From Ichthyophis bannanicus (taxonomy: Eukaryota > Chordata > Amphibia > Gymnophiona > Ichthyophiidae): 64,000 bases of DNA. A program made the position numbers and the translations under genes. The stretch is taken from assembly GCA_033557465.1 (NCBI GenBank), contig CM066033.1, positions 584,380,438-584,444,437 on the forward strand. Reading direction: 5' to 3'. Of this stretch, positions 1-11,080 are shown piece by piece (the stretch's first letter is position 1; every line of letters starts with the position of its first letter). Under the pieces are notes generated by a model. The model ran no database searches. It saw only the letters and a program-made list of their open reading frames with translations, and was not told where the DNA came from.

Positions 1-245
1 CAAAAATTAGTTGTCCTTCTGAGTTCTCCACATCTTGGTATTGGCTTGATTTAACCTTTGTGGTGGGCTCGTGCCTTTGTGTTGAACAGAACAGGGTGTG
101 CAAGGGTACAGCACATACCTGTGACACCAGCATAGGTCAATGATGGGGCTTGGGAGAGAGGTATGGGAGTGCATTTGCAGATGTCTGCTGTCTACAGAAT
201 GGGGAAATCAGGATGGTCTTGAGGGGTTATAGGTATACGTAGCAT

Positions 246-252
246 ACTTACC
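246..252 (-). other. 5' splice donor of the Myb-like gene
   Basis: Read on the minus strand the sequence is GCATGCAG followed by GTAAGTATG, a near-consensus donor. The exon ends at 252 and the intron continues toward position 1. No clear acceptor and downstream exon could be recognised in the remaining 245 bases. Confidence 0.6.
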
Positions 253-787
253 TGCATGCGGATGGGCTGTGTCCAGGGCTGCAGGCAGCCCAGATGTGTA
301 GATGGGCCCCAGTCTTTCAGCAAGCTGCTGTTCCAGGGGCGTGAGCATGGGGGGGGAGGGGGCCCCTGCCACCTGTGCCCCTGGCATGGTGTTGTTCAGC
401 AGCCATGTGTTGGCGCACCCCCCTTTTAATATCAGAAAAGCGTTTTTTCAAGCTTTCGATGTCGCGTGGTGGGCCCCCTACCTCAGCAACTGCGACGCGC
501 ACCTCCTCCCACACTGCATTACGTCCAGCCACCATTGTGCGGCTGCTGAGCCTCCCAAACAGGACCTCATAATTTTCCAACACCATAGCAAGGAGGTTGT
601 GGTTCTCAGCATCTGTGAACCGTGTGGCCCTCCTCCTCTGTATTTCCGGCACAGGGACCCTTTTTATTTTAGCTGTGTGTCTGCTCTGTGCAGCCTGGCC
701 CTTTCCTGATGGCCCTGCTACTGGTTCAGCCTCCATAGGGCCAGCAGGCCCTGCCTCCAGAGGAGCAGGTGGGCACACATCCCCCAC
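252..787 (-). CDS. Harbinger Myb/SANT-like DNA-binding protein, exon with one frameshift
   Basis: PIF/Harbinger elements encode a small Myb-like protein that binds the transposase and brings it to the nucleus and element ends. The open frame runs from 787 to the stop at 317. The first ATG is at 736, and upstream the frame opens only through GA-rich repeat, so 736 is the likelier start. The trihelix-like domain begins at RRRATRFTDAEN and includes FGRLSSRT, AVWEEVRVAV and SLKKRFSDIKRGVRQHM, with the helix-2 Trp and the basic recognition helix. After a run of eight C at about 350-358 (minus strand) the frame changes. The continuing frame reads LTPLEQQLAERLGP and runs without a stop to a strong splice donor at 250-251, so the 317 stop is probably produced by a one-base change in the C tract. 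The 3' exon lies left of the intron and is not seen. It is divergent from the transposase gene. Confidence 0.75.
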
Positions 788-900
788 CTCCTCACCCTCA
801 CCCTCTCTCCCTCTCTCTCTCCCTCTCCCTCTCCCTCTCCCTCTCGCTCTCCCTCTCTATCACCCTCTCCTCTCCCCACACCCCTCCTCACCTAACCTTA
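788..900. repeat. CCCTCT microsatellite and flanking pyrimidine-rich tract
   Basis: Runs of CCCTCT and CTCTCT units occupy roughly 800-870, immediately upstream of the Myb-like coding region (minus strand), giving a GA-rich 5' leader on the transcribed strand. It is followed to about 1060 by CA-rich, ACAACACAAT-like low-complexity DNA. Confidence 0.8.
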
Positions 901-1124
901 CCTCACCCTTTCTCCCTCACCTACACGCAACACAACACAGACGAGACAACTATGATCACACTACAAACAACACAACACAATACTCGGCACACTACACAGC
1001 ACAATACAGACCCAATAGACCACAATACAATACAATGAAACCTGCACACTACCTCCAGAAACTCCACGCCAGCTACACAACTCCCTGCTCACACACTACG
1101 CTCACCTGCCTACCACTCCTCAAC

Positions 1125-1617
1125 CAACCCTCAACATGGACCAGGTGTGCAGGGTGATTTATAGTTTTTGCTTGCGTTAGTTACGTTGCACATGCGCTGT
1201 TTGTGCAACGGCGCTGCTTGGCCGCGGCACGTATGTGCCATTGCGCATGGGCGGGCGGGCGTTTGGTGAGGTGCATCTGTACACGGTGCGCATGTGCAAC
1301 TGTTTGCACATGTGCGTTTGACTGTGTGCATCTACACGCACATGCGACGCATATGCCCATGCGTAACGAGATACACATGCACGCCGCACACACACAGATG
1401 CACATGCCAAAACAGTTGCACATGCGCGATGCGCACAGACAGACGCCCATGCGTAACGAGTTGCACATGCATGCCGCACACACACAGACGCACATGCACA
1501 AACTGTTGCACGTGCGCACGGCGCACAAGCAGCGCCCTCGCACTGCGCATGCGCAAAGTCCGCAAATCCAGAAACCTGTATAAAACTGCCTGCAGAATTG
1601 GTCCACATTGAGGGTTG
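1125..1617. promoter_or_regulatory. Mirror-image divergent promoter of the Myb-like and transposase genes
   Basis: Two TATA boxes point outward: TATAAAT on the minus strand (1163 to 1157) and TATAAAA on the plus strand (1579-1585). Each is followed 14 bases downstream by the same block, TGGTCCAYRTTGAGGGTTG (minus 1143-1125, plus 1599-1617), which matches at 17 of 19 positions. The two core promoters are therefore inverted duplicates of each other with equal spacing. The 420 bp between them hold CATGCGCA-type words and a 90-bp tandem repeat. Likely initiation lies within or just after the shared block. No other general elements are evident. Confidence 0.65.
1351..1530. repeat. 90-bp tandem duplication with ATGCGCA/GCACATGC words
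   Basis: CCCATGCGTAACGAG occurs at 1356-1370 and again at 1446-1460, with the following 75 bases also repeated (GCCGCACACACACAGA, then a GTTGCAC word). The period is 90 bp. It lies at the centre of the divergent promoter, and its dense palindromic words would suit binding sites for the element's own Myb-like protein, which is inference. Confidence 0.75.
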
Positions 1618-1808
1618 TTTCGTAGGTGAGGTGTGTGTTGGTTGTGAGATACGGAGAGAGCAAGGCAGGTGTTGTGGATTAGATTGTGTGTGTTGGTTGT
1701 AGTGTGTTGTATTGTATTGTGTGTCTATTGTCTTGTGTGGTTTGTAAGGTGTACACTGTCTAGGGAGGTGTGTGTGTGTGTGTTTGTGTAGCCACACTAG
1801 AGGGGTTT

Positions 1809-4587
1809 ATGGCGGGGATTTATGTTGCTGCATGTGCCCTGAGACGTGGGCGGATGCTGCGGTTGCAGGACAGGGGTGATGGTGTCCATGGGGCTGAGGC
1901 ACAGGGCATGGGTGTAGACCCTCAGCAAATCAGACCTGCAGCTGTGGGGGCGGTCCGGGCAGGTGCTGTGCTTGGACGGCGCAGAAGGCGTGCTGAGGTG
2001 CAGGGTGGCAGCCTCACCTCTACAGGCCCAAGGCACAGCTCCAGGGCATGCGTGAGGACCAGGTCATCTCCCTGTACCGACTGAGCACAAGGGCTATTAG
2101 GGAGCTCTATGAGGATCTGAGACCTGACCTCGAGCCCCTGACTGATCGGTCCCATGCCATACCAGGTTTAGTCAAGCTCCTTGCTGCCTTACATTTCTTT
2201 GCCTCTGGCTGTTTCCAGTCATCTGTGGCCACAGTGGGTGGCATGAGCCGCCCCACCTTCTCAAGCTGTCTCCACCAAGTACTGCGTGCCATGGTCAGCC
2301 GGTTGGGGAATTACATAGGCCTTCCTCACAATAGGAAACAGTGGGGGACCCTGAACCAGGCCTTTGAGGTGTTAGCCGGGATACCACACGTGATGGGAGC
2401 TATTGATTGCACACATGTTGCCCTGGTCCCGCCTAGAGACAGGGAGGTAGTGTTCCGCAACCGCAAACACTACCATTCCCTGAATGTTCAGGTTGTATGT
2501 GATGCTAATCTGCATATTCTGAATGTGGTCCCTAGGTTTGCAGGATCCACCCATGACTCCTATATCCTGCATCACTCAGCACTATTCAGACAATTTGAGG
2601 AGGGACAGTATGGGGACTGTATATTGCTGGGTGAGTATTTCCATATTACTTATTTAGTAATGCATCTATTTATGTGTTTCAGTGACATCTCTTATATAGT
2701 GCGCTGTTTGCTGTCTGTGCATTTGGAAACGTACCTCACGTTAAAACGACTGACGACTGTTTAGAGTTTACATTGTTACCGGAGTGTAAACGTTGAGTAA
2801 CACGGGACATGATTAGAAATGTGACATCAGGATTGTAACAATATCTGATCAGACCCTGCTGATGGTGTTCAAATAACTACGCACGTGTGCAAATGTGTGT
2901 CCTGGTGTTGGATTGCTAATAGTGTGTGTGTGTGTGTGTGTGTGTGCCATCTGCACACATGGGGGGGGGGGGGGGTTGGTGCCCTTCACACCCACCTGTG
3001 ATGCCGGTTAATGTTCTGGTAGGTGTGTTATGTCATGCAACATTTATGTTATTGACAACCCATACACCTAACCCTTGTCATGTGTGTGTGAGGTTCACAC
3101 ACTCACTCAGTACTGGGGTTGTCACCCAGGAAGCAGTAGATAACATGGAGGGGTGTGTAGCTATGTAGGATGGATGTTCCTGACCTCTGCAACTGGGAGT
3201 ACATGTTTGCATATGTATGATCATGCATTTGGCCTGTGTCATAGCAGGGGAGAAACAAAGTCTAGGGGTTGCAGTACCTTTGACCACTGTAGATGTGGGG
3301 GACATAGGCGTCATTGTAGGTGCAGATCCTAATGTTGCAGAGCATTGTGGAAAGGTGACAGCAAGGGCAAGGGGGCTATTTGGGTGCATACAGAGAGGTA
3401 TTGGTAGCACATACACAGGAAAGTACTCTGCCTCTGTATATGTGATTGTTGCACGCTCATGTGGGCTACAGTGTGCAGTTCTGTGGACCACAGCTTCAAA
3501 ACGCTGGGAACATGATGGAGACAGTGCAGAGGGTGACTACTAAAATGATTGGTGGTCAGCAGTAACCAGCATATGGAGTTAGCCTGCTAAATGTTGATAT
3601 GTAGACCTTGGAGGACAGGGGGAATATAGCTGATATTGTTTTGACCTTGTCAGACCTCCATGGCATACATGTTCTGGGTGTGAGCCTACATCGCATCACA
3701 TCACATTTTTGTGTTGTGTACTTTGATGACATATACTTTGCACATGTGATCAGTGTATTGGTGGTATAGTCTAACGTTGGAGGTGGTGGAGATCATGACA
3801 CTAACTGCTGTACAATACGCATGTGCCACACATAGAGGATCTCTAGAGGTACAAATGGGACTGTTCTGTTCTTTGGCATGTATGTACAGACTCCATGGGC
3901 CATGTGTTCCATTTCTATCACCATATGTCTATTTTTTTAAAATGCATAGTTGTGCTGTCATATATTTCTGTCAGGATGTGTTCTTGATTTGTTTATCATG
4001 TCTATACCTGTGTCAATTTGGGGTAACATGCGCTCATGCATTCACATGCAACATTTCTTTCTGCAGGTGATGCAGGGTATGGGTGTCGCCCCTGGCTGCT
4101 GACCCCTGTGCGTCAGCCACGGACACGTGCAGAGCGGAGGTACAATAAGGCCCACGCCTCCAGCCGCTCTGTCATAGAGCACACCTTTGGCGTGTTGAAA
4201 AGTCGCTTCAGGTGTCTGGATAGGACAGGCGGTGCCTTACAATATAAGCCAATGACTGTGGCAGAGATAATCATAGCCTGTTGCATCCTGCACAACATTG
4301 CTCTCAGGCACGATATTCCTGCAGAGATTAATGAGGATCTGGAGGACGATCCACCGTGCCCCCCTGTACGTGCCAGTGGTGACACACAAGAGGGCACAGC
4401 GGTCAGGCGGAGGTTGATTGCAGAGATCTTCTCTGGTACATATTGCATATATTCCCACATATATGTGCTGTTCTGTGTGTGTGATGGTTATAGAGGTTTA
4501 TGTTTCAGATCATATAGCATTCAGATGCAACACTGCATTGTCATTAAACTGAAAACCCCAAGGTCACATATAGCCATGAGTGTGTGA
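1809..4587 (+). CDS. PIF/Harbinger DDE transposase (HARBI1-like), two exons, one 5' frameshift
   Basis: The protein is the catalytic nuclease of the element (DDE_Tnp_4 family; HARBI1 is the domesticated vertebrate relative). Exon 1 begins at ATG 1809 (MAGIYVAACALRRGRMLRLQ), changes frame at about 1995-2015, and continues in the frame of ATG 2048 to 2630. Exon 2 starts at 4067. Splicing joins LLG to DAGYGCRPWLLTP in frame with phase 1. Counting from the Met at 2048, the triad is D120 in MGAIDCTHV, D170 in GSTHDSY and E232 in VIEHTFGVLKSRF, all present. Conserved blocks FRNRKHYHS, VQVVCDA and CCILHNIALR are also intact. The family-type C-terminus RRRLIAEIF is reached near 4433; the open frame runs to 4587, and a GTACAT at 4438 could be a further donor. 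The N-terminal frameshift is the only lesion seen, so activity is plausible only if it is a sequence error or lies outside the true gene. Confidence 0.85.
2922..2976. repeat. TG microsatellite followed by a 16-base G run
   Basis: About 11 TG units (2922-2945) are followed, after a 15-base gap, by an uninterrupted run of G at about 2961-2976. It lies inside the transposase intron. Confidence 0.85.
3245..3945 (+). mobile_element. Degraded CR1-family LINE 3' fragment in the intron
   Basis: The degraded translation carries GVIV, FGCIQRGIGS and the trailing QRVTTKMIGG-like block of the CR1 reverse-transcriptase C-terminus, then CATAGAGGATCTCTAGAGGT and a terminal TTTCTATCACCATATGTCT. These align in order with 41860-42525 of the better preserved CR1 copy here. 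Many indels and substitutions show it is old. It inserted in transposase sense, and the intron still appears spliceable. Confidence 0.7.
4543..4548 (+). terminator. Possible polyadenylation signal of the transposase gene
   Basis: ATTAAA occurs about 110 bases after the family-type protein end, just before the end of the longest open frame. It is weak evidence alone. Confidence 0.35.
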
Positions 4588-7500
4588 CCAACCAAGTGGA
4601 CAGGGCAGAACAGCAGCTGTTAGTGGATTATGTGGGTGGGTGTTCATACACCCTTGGGAGGTTTTGTGGGTCACATTCCCAGTTAGTTTTGTGGGTCACA
4701 TTCCCAGATAGCAGCTGCTGTGCAAACACAGTTAGTTGGTTTGATGGTCTGTGTGGAGCACGGTGGCAGGCATATGGTGCGGTATTCACAGTGGGAGGGA
4801 GGTCCATGTTTGTGGACAGCTCTCCTGCGGGGTGTTTGTTTATATAGTACAATTTGTAGGTGCTTGTGTGGGTGTTATGCTCGTGTCAGCTGGCTATGTC
4901 TGTATGTTTGTTAGGTGTGGTGCCACTTGTCATACATAGCACAGTACACATGCGCATGACTACTTTCCCATGATGGTATTGATTATTTGTGATGGGTGTA
5001 AATGCAACCCCACAGTGTTCCCTCATGTATACTTCATCACGTAGCCCTGACATGGATATGGTGAGGGATGGGGACCTGTGCAGTGTGCAGCCAGGGGGCC
5101 ATATCATTGCTACAGTTTTTTTTGGATGATAGCCATTCAGTGCAGTAATGCATATGTACACAGATACAGAGGTGATGCGAGTCTGATCAGCAAAGGGTGG
5201 GTTACAGTAGCCAACTGTGACGCTGCATGTGTGGGTGGATTTTGTGTTTTGCGGCTTTTCATGAGGAACATAGCATATGTAGGTGATGCTATCTCAACAT
5301 ATGCCACATGGTTCTGGTACATGCTGTGTATGTGTGTAGGGTAGGAGAGCACAGTCAACATCAACAAATACCTTGCGGACCCTAGCGAGGGATGTTATGT
5401 CCACATACACACAGAGACTTAGATGAGAGTTATTAGGTTCAGGTGCACATATAGGCTATCCATGGTTTGACATTCTCACTGTCACACAGTGGGATGACAT
5501 GCAGCCATCATGGTCAGGTCACAAACAGACATGGGGGTGTGGTTTTGCAGACATGGCGCTGACATTGCCATGTATTTCAGCACATCATCAGCACACAGCT
5601 GTCAATATTATATGGGGTATGAGATGTACACTGCAGAATATGTATTTGACCAGGGGATACAGGAGGTGTTAAATGCATATTTCCATGTGTTCCAGCAATT
5701 TACAGTGGGGTAGCAGACAACATTGGGAGAGCACTACACACGGAGCGGGGGTATTGGTGGCAACATGGGGGACACAGACTAATAGTGTGACCTTGGGATG
5801 GAGCAAAAACATGGTGTGAGCAGACACCTCTATTGACCATTGTGTACAACAACAGAGAGGTAAGGGAGGCGACAGAGGGATTAGTGAGACCTTTCTTTAG
5901 CATCTGACACCTCCGTGCTGCCTCTCCCATGTGAGAGATCAGTACAGTGTGATAGTGATCAGTCAGTCCGTAGGTCATGTGGTGGGGTCTGACAGATGGG
6001 GACAGGGAGCTGCAGTGTGTGTTTCACAGCTCGAACATGACATATGTTTGTTTCTCTTGTGTTTTCCACTGCACAGGACATACTTCGTGAGGATGCTGTT
6101 GCTGTGGAGCATTGGCACGTGACTGTACATCAGCCAAGATGCTGTGGTCAGGGGTAGGTGGATCTACAGCTACATTGTCTGTGCCTGCAGTCAGGGGTAC
6201 AACATGTCGTCTGTGATGTGTCATATTGGGTAGATGTTGTGGTTCACTTGTTTTCCTTAAGCCCCCCTTACCCATATTTTGCTGTTGTCACACATATCCC
6301 CATGTGTTTGTGTCCAGTCTGTCCTCTACAACACTGTTTCTGGCATATTTACAGCATAGCTACATGTGTGTGTGTTTTTTTCTTGTTTGGGGGAACCTAC
6401 ACTTGCTGCCTCCACCAACATTGTTCTATCAGCTATCAACAGGGTATCACTGCATGTCACTGGGCCTTTATGTCCACAAATTGGCACTTGTGCACATACA
6501 GGCCATGTATTACAGCTGTCCTGCTGACCTACGCATACTGTGTGGGTGCGTGTTTATGGGTTGACTGTGTGGTGATGCAGTGTCCAGGCATGGTGCATTA
6601 TCATGTGGTGTGAGGGGTGTGAGTACCTGGGGGGCAGTGGTGACTGTGCTACCTCTACCGTAGTGCTATTTACCTTGTCAACATTCACAACATGTGTTGT
6701 GAGCTGTGAGCAGAACTGTGTCGTGTGTTTTGAGGGACCACTGTTGAGCAACTGTTCTTTCTCTCAGACATCGGCATCATGTGGACATGCATCATCAGTG
6801 AATTTACATGGTGATTCTACATGTTTGGCTGACATTGTCTCCCTTCACTGTGACCTGATGTGGCTGTTGAGTAGCTCAAGGAATCGATGACGTACACATG
6901 ATGCACACACAGGGTATGTTGGACCTTTGTTATTTGGGGATTACATTTGGCTGTACCTGTTGATGAGTTACTGTTTGACTCATGTACATGTCATGTTGCC
7001 TCTCTGTTCACACAAACAGATGCATTTAGTGTGTAGCAGTGAGATGTGTGTGTGACATGGAAATGGACATAACCATATCCATGTGCCACCCGTGTCTGCA
7101 TAGACATTTACTGATATCTACAATCTGGGTTTTATTTAATGTTAAGATCATGTAATGTTTGCCTTTGCATCCCTTTCTTCGGTATTTTCTAAGGTGTGAC
7201 TCTCTGCAATTTGTGTTGTTTTTGCAAGGTGTCTAACAAGACCATACTTATCCTCTCCTGACACAGGGCAGAAGACATATCGGACCCATTTCTTACAGTG
7301 CATCTGGCCTCCCCAACAAACACCTGTTGGAGGACAGAACACCATGGAATTGTTTCTGGAGAATTGTGCCATTGGATGTTTGACTTATGAGAGTGTAACA
7401 CATGCCTGTGGTAGACAGTATTGCTCTTGGACTGCTGCTTTGCCCATGACAGACCTGTACAACACACTGTTTCTGCCATGCTGTGGCTGGGAGTCCTGCT

Positions 7501-8952
7501 CATAGCAGGGACACAGATGAACTTTCAAGGACTGTGGCATATTGGAATGTGACACTTGACTATGCATGCCCAGGGTTGCATGGAGAGTTTTGGCCTGACC
7601 TGTTGGATTGCAGATACACTTTGCTCTTTGGACGCTGTGTGCAGCAGGGACTGACATTGTCACTGTATGTTGTACATTCCTCTCCAGTTGTGTAGTTGTT
7701 GTGTTTTGGCCATGTGTGTGACATGGCACACAGGATACGCTCATCTGTTTGTTTCCACACGAGCATACAGCCATGTTTGTGGCATAGGGGCAAAGATGGA
7801 GCGGTCCTATTATCTATGTCCACCCACCCTCCACCTGGACATGATACAGGTTTTGGCACAACAACACTTTCATGCCCACCACCATCCTTGATTGATGTTT
7901 GCAATGGGCAAGGGTGTTTACATGCATGTGTGACATCACTGTATCATGTTGGTATGCGGGTGGTGTTTGTGCTTATGACTGACTATGTTTGTGACCCACA
8001 GCATGTGGACCTATGGCTTCTGTGTGGTTCACTGTAAGATGTTTGCCCATCATTTCCATATTTACATGCTGATTATTGTGTTTGTTTACTGTACAGACGT
8101 GACACTATGCATGTATGTACACACCTTGCATTGCACGTCTGCACGGTCCTGTTTATCCCCTGCCTTAACGACACTCTCATTGCCCCTTTATATTTGGTGT
8201 GTGGCACTGTGGGTGTCCTTTGTCCTCCTTCAATTCTGCATTCCATGTACCGTGCTATATGTGTCCAAATACTGTCTACCCAACAAACACTGCAAGGGGA
8301 CCTCCTGCATGGTGTTATCTCTGCAGCTTTCTGCAGGTTGTTTGGTTTGTATTCTCTCTGTGTTCATGTGCCTCTGCTACCTGTTAGCATATGCTCCTTG
8401 TGCTTTTGATGATTTTTTGGGTGTACATTGTAGCATTTGTGATTCGTAGATCAGGCATTATGTGGGAGGTGGAACATTACTTTCAGAATGTGTTTTTCAC
8501 ATTACAACATTGTGACAACATATGTTTTTTTCATTTGTGTGCCTCGTGTGTTGCCTGATGGCTATGTTTGGGGGGACAGGTGATGTGTTTTGGGTCCTCA
8601 TCATGCAACGCCTATGGTCTACATGCACTCATATGTGTGTCACACATTTGAGCCATGCAGCAGCAGGTGGGGGGTGGGGGCCTGCTGCCCAGTGCATAAC
8701 ATGCACTTGCTGCACATTATATCTCATGCCCTTCATTTGTGGTCAGGGCAGTGACCTTTCTGTAGCATGTGGGTTGGTGCCCTGCTAAATGTGTTTCCAT
8801 CTTTGACGAGGGATGCACTCACCTTGATATTATGATTGCACTGTCTACAGTATCTGTGAGGGGTAACCAAAATAAATATATGTCTTTGACAGACATTTGT
8901 CTCTTTTGCTGCTTAATCATGGTGACAAACATGCAGTGCAATGTGTGCCTTT
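4588..8952. other. Long T/G-rich non-coding interior of HF-A
   Basis: No convincing gene is present. The plus strand is strongly enriched in T and G (TGTGTG, TGTTGTG and CATGTG words) over the whole stretch, so long but meaningless Cys/Val/Leu/Phe-rich frames arise, such as 6158-6613 and 7985-8449. A 22-bp direct repeat, GTTTTGTGGGTCACATTCCC plus AG, occurs at 4661-4682 and 4686-4707. Composition continues unchanged beyond the nested repeats at 8960-9384 up to about 10,950, which suggests one element. Confidence 0.5.
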
Positions 8953-8959
8953 GAATCAG

Positions 8960-9113
8960 TCCTGACTCCTTGTAACCCTGACACTCCAGGGTTTTCTTGT
9001 CAATGTCACTGGAGTGACTTGCCCAAGGCCACATTGAGTGCTAGTGTGAATTGAGCCCTGGTTGCTTGGTGTCCAAGACAGTTTTCTGACCACTAGGCTA
9101 CTCCTCCACTCTT
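8960..9113 (-). mobile_element. tRNA-derived SINE, minus orientation
   Basis: Read on the minus strand from 9113 it begins AGTGGAGGAGTAGCCTAGTGG (A-box region), has a B-box-like GGGCTCAATTC, and continues into CCTTGGGCAAGTCACT, the same head-plus-core order as the SINEs at 13577, 35559, 55449 and 59241. It is more diverged and lacks the usual tail. Confidence 0.65.
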
Positions 9114-9194
9114 TGAGCAAATTTACACTTGTGTCTAATGATTTGCTGGTCATGTCCCTCCCAAGAAATGACCCAATCTAGAAAGGCCCTTACA

Positions 9195-9384
9195 ATTTTT
9201 ATCTGCAGTGTAGATAGCTTATGTATATAGTTAACCCGGTTATCCAAGTTTGTACTCCTGTTTAATGTAAAACCTGACAGTTGTCGTTATGGTCGTTATG
9301 TTATGATGTAAACCGCGCTGATTCTAAATAGCGCGGTATATAAGAAATTGTAATAAATAAATAAATAAAATAAAATAAATAAAT
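9195..9384 (+). mobile_element. L2-type LINE 3'-tail repeat with terminal hairpin and (AATA)n
   Basis: The sequence matches 34340-34503 and 57388-57565 here: GTATATAGTTAACCC, TGTAAAACCTGACAG, then a hairpin formed by ACCGCGCTGAT and AATAGCGCGGTATATAA, ending in TAATAAATAAATAAA. The L2 LINE at 57857-58968 ends in a comparable hairpin and tail, so these are L2-mobilised short pieces. Confidence 0.65.
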
Positions 9385-10985
9385 GTCCATGGCCCACCTG
9401 TGCTCACATCCTTGTACGATGGCAACTGTGTATGTGTCAGCCATTTGGCACATCACTGGGTATTACAGGTTCCCATACAGACCCTCCCTTTGGACTATTA
9501 GTTCTGCCTTGTGCTCAGTGTGCTGTTTGTGGGAGTGGTTAGAGGCATGTGTTTTAACTCAGTAGTTTGCAGGTTTGATCCCCACATGTGGCTTTTTTTA
9601 TTTGTTCTGTTGTGGTAACTTGACCATTAGTTACCAGCAGATTCATCACCTCTACACACACCCTTGCCTCTCTTCAGTGTACAGCAAGGTGTGCACTCTG
9701 TGCTGCCTAGCCATCAGATATTATCTGTTACATAGGTCTCTTTCTTTATGGTGTTTACAGGGCAGTGCACCTGGGGGTTTGGTAGTGCTGCGGTTCAGCT
9801 GGTGTGTGGTACACCTGTTTTCATGTTGAGTTCTCTCCTGTCCTGTCCCAGATTGCTACCCATCTCCACCGAGCATCCTCTGCTGCCCTTGGGGTTTAGT
9901 TTCTTTCCACTTTTGCATGCTGTATCCGCTGCATAACATTTCATTGTGTGTGTGTGCATATGTCCCTGGTCCCAAATACAGCCTGGGATCTGATCTGTAC
10001 ACAGCAGATCTGCATGTGCATTTGTTCATGATTACTGTTGTGGGTTTGCCTGTCCTTACAACCAACATGCATCTTGTGTGATGGCCTGCACTATTTTTGG
10101 ATGCAGCCTTTGCTAATGAGCTCACGTTGGTGGTGTGGCCTACCGGTTCGTGCATTGGCATTTGTGGTAGTTGTCGTAGGTGTCATTCCTCTCTGTTCTC
10201 TTCGATGTGTATGCTTGTCCTGCAGAGGTGGTTTCCATTTGTAGGACGGTCATATGTGGGAAGATTTGTGCTGTGAGCACATTGTACCCTCATCTGAGTT
10301 GTGAACCACACTTCTGTCCATCTTCTGTCTGCCAGCTGTTGTGCCATCCTACCCTGATGTGCATGCTGCTACACCACGTCCTGCACTCCTACACATTCCT
10401 GCATTTCATCTCTCCCTGGTTGCCTCTCATGTGTGTGCTCTGTATGGCACTGCTACTCCACTGTCATCCTGATATTTCACCTATCCTGCCATTTCAGCCT
10501 CCTCTGCTGCACACATCTTCCCATCCTCTGTCACACACTGTCATTATAGCATGGTACATTACCATCACTCTGTGCATAGCTACAGCTAGCCCCAATATGT
10601 TTGTCCATTTCTGTAGCTGCCACATGGCCTGGGGCTGATTTGTGTAGTCCAGCAGCTGTAATTTACGTCCTTCTTCTACTTATGCATTGTCTTTCCTTTC
10701 AGCTCTGTGCAGTGTTTGGGTTACATGTGTGTTTGGCACATACCTCTGTTGCCCTTCAGATTGTGGGATCTTACTGCTCTTGGCAAACATTTTTTAGTTC
10801 ACCTAGACATCCTTGGGGCATCTTATGTCACACCTTCGATTCAGGCAGCTTATGGGGTACCTACTATGGTGCCCTGGGAGTTGCCAACTTTTCAACATGG
10901 CCACTGGGGAACATTATAACTCGCCTTTGCTGACGTGGTTGTCTATGATGTGCGTTCTGGTGCACCCTAAAAGGTGCATTAATTT
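9385..10985. other. Continuation of the HF-A non-coding interior
   Basis: Composition is again T/G- and C/T-rich with CATGTG words as in 4588-8952. I see no gene. Reading frames of 60-152 codons in this stretch lack any recognisable motif. Confidence 0.4.
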
Positions 10986-11080
10986 AGGGCACTAGGGTGG
11001 GGTTATTTTTAGATGGCAGCACAGATTGGTGTACAGTTGCATGCAGAAAGCAGACATACCTATGCCAGCCTTATTCACTG

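Larger units (their letters stand above)
2631..4066 (+). other. Transposase intron
   Basis: The donor is GTGAGT at 2631 and the acceptor is TTTCTTTCTGCAG ending at 4066, with pyrimidine tract. Removing it restores the Harbinger block LLGDAGY across the junction, which is strong evidence for the exact boundaries. The intron includes a TG/G-run simple repeat and an old LINE piece. Confidence 0.8.

Noticed and set aside
1177..1797. Overlapping frames of 105-206 codons across the promoter repeats, on both strands
   Set aside because: They are read from the 90-bp CATGCGC-type tandem repeat and CACACA tracts; the region has TATA boxes and a promoter mirror structure instead.
6158..8449. Open frames of 60-154 codons in the T/G-rich interior (for example 6158-6613, 7985-8449)
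   Set aside because: They are rich in Cys, Val, Leu and Phe because of TGT/TTG-rich composition, overlap in several frames, and show no domain or family motif.
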